From the NCBI RefSeq assembly GCF_013283645.1, contig NZ_JABEKV010000007.1, forward strand, positions 125,593-189,592: a stretch of 64,000 nucleotides of DNA. Reading direction: 5' to 3'. Of this stretch, positions 63,813 through 64,000 are shown in pieces. The translations under genes were made by a program, and so were the position numbers. The first letter of the stretch is position 1. Each line of letters opens with the position of its first letter. Below the pieces are notes generated by a model, which worked only from the letters and a program-made list of their open reading frames with translations, was not told the origin of the DNA and did not search any database. This stretch comes from Sinorhizobium psoraleae. Its GTDB lineage: Bacteria > Pseudomonadota > Alphaproteobacteria > Rhizobiales > Rhizobiaceae.

Positions 63813-64000
63813 ATGGATCTGATGCTCAATCGCGTCAATCAAGGAGAGAGAACTCGGCGGGGGCGGTACATGATGGGGGTGCAACCGGCGCGGAAAGCTT
63901 TGCGGTGGCGGTTGACGTCGCCGCGAAAGTCAAAGTCGAGACGCATGGTCGTCACCGGGGCGATCACGATACTCCTCATCGGTCTTTCCCAAACAGCCCG
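63813..64000 (+). CDS. Start of a gene cut by the window edge, signal-anchor-like
   Basis: From ATG 63813 the frame is open to the edge, with in-frame ATGs at 63870 and 63873 following a purine-rich stretch. It encodes a basic region (KALRWRLTSPRKSKSRRM) followed by a hydrophobic segment VVTGAITILLIGLSQTA, which looks like a signal peptide or membrane anchor. The identity is unknown. Confidence 0.4.
   Translation, partial: MDLMLNRVNQGERTRRGRYMMGVQPARKALRWRLTSPRKSKSRRMVVTGAITILLIGLSQTA

Overview
The window looks like part of a large plasmid or symbiotic replicon from an alphaproteobacterial rhizobium (Sinorhizobium/Ensifer/Rhizobium type). It carries a complete repABC replication-partition operon with an antisense RNA locus and centromere palindromes. 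It also has the remains of a Ti/pNGR-style traI-trb conjugation operon, a cold-shock gene, VapBC and Phd modules, and many genes of rhizobial flavour. The DNA is GC-rich, no tRNA or rRNA gene was seen, and no CRISPR array was seen.

Region 1 (1-26 kb) is a metabolic and stress island. On the minus strand are a partial nicotinate phosphoribosyltransferase and a universal stress protein, divergent from ftsH. Then come small DUF2267 and DUF3775 genes, a methyltransferase, a MarC protein and a GH94 glucan phosphorylase. These are followed by a histidine phosphatase, a class I fructose-bisphosphate aldolase, an acetate kinase remnant, phosphoketolase and a PF10091 glucoamylase-like protein. An ABC transporter relic, a large secreted SH3 protein, glycogen phosphorylase, a CBS-BON protein and lactate dehydrogenase complete the set. 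Three exact FixK/FNR-type boxes (TTGAY-N4-RTCAA) and one near match lie upstream of several of these genes. I infer a low-oxygen programme that phosphorolyses stored glucan and sends sugar phosphates through phosphoketolase towards acetyl phosphate.

Region 2 (26-34.7 kb) is a scrapyard: an integrase tail, an IS110 tail, a nucleotidyltransferase-fold gene with an inverted-repeat promoter, and a conjugation operon reading leftward. That operon still has intact trbB, trbC and trbD, but trbE and trbJ are frameshifted, everything after trbJ is missing, and the quorum-sensing synthase traI has a stop at codon 23.

Region 3 (34.9-43.1 kb) is the plasmid backbone: repA, repB, parS, ctRNA, repC, a second parS and a decayed second repC tail. 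Next are a broken NYN/OST-HTH gene, cspA, a tyrosine recombinase, an orphan Phd antitoxin, vapBC and a long perfect palindrome.

Region 4 (43.5-51 kb) holds an HWE histidine kinase followed by gene-poor, phage-derived debris: a lysis cassette with nested spanins and two relics of an SOS-associated peptidase. Region 5 (51-64 kb) is better preserved. It has a YeiH-type exporter divergent from a LysR regulator, then a ferredoxin reductase. An amidohydrolase-Rieske-aldehyde dehydrogenase-betaine binding protein operon follows, then a three-PAS GGDEF/EAL protein. The last intact gene encodes a ferredoxin-cyclase-Rieske fusion. Two 50-bp imperfect direct repeats bound 45.1-61.8 kb.

A striking general feature is the number of genes broken by single-base shifts or stops (usp, DUF2267, DUF3775, ldh, trbE, trbJ, traI, the NYN gene, SRAP, spanin). 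This means either real plasmid decay or indel errors in the assembly. Sequence alone cannot separate the two.
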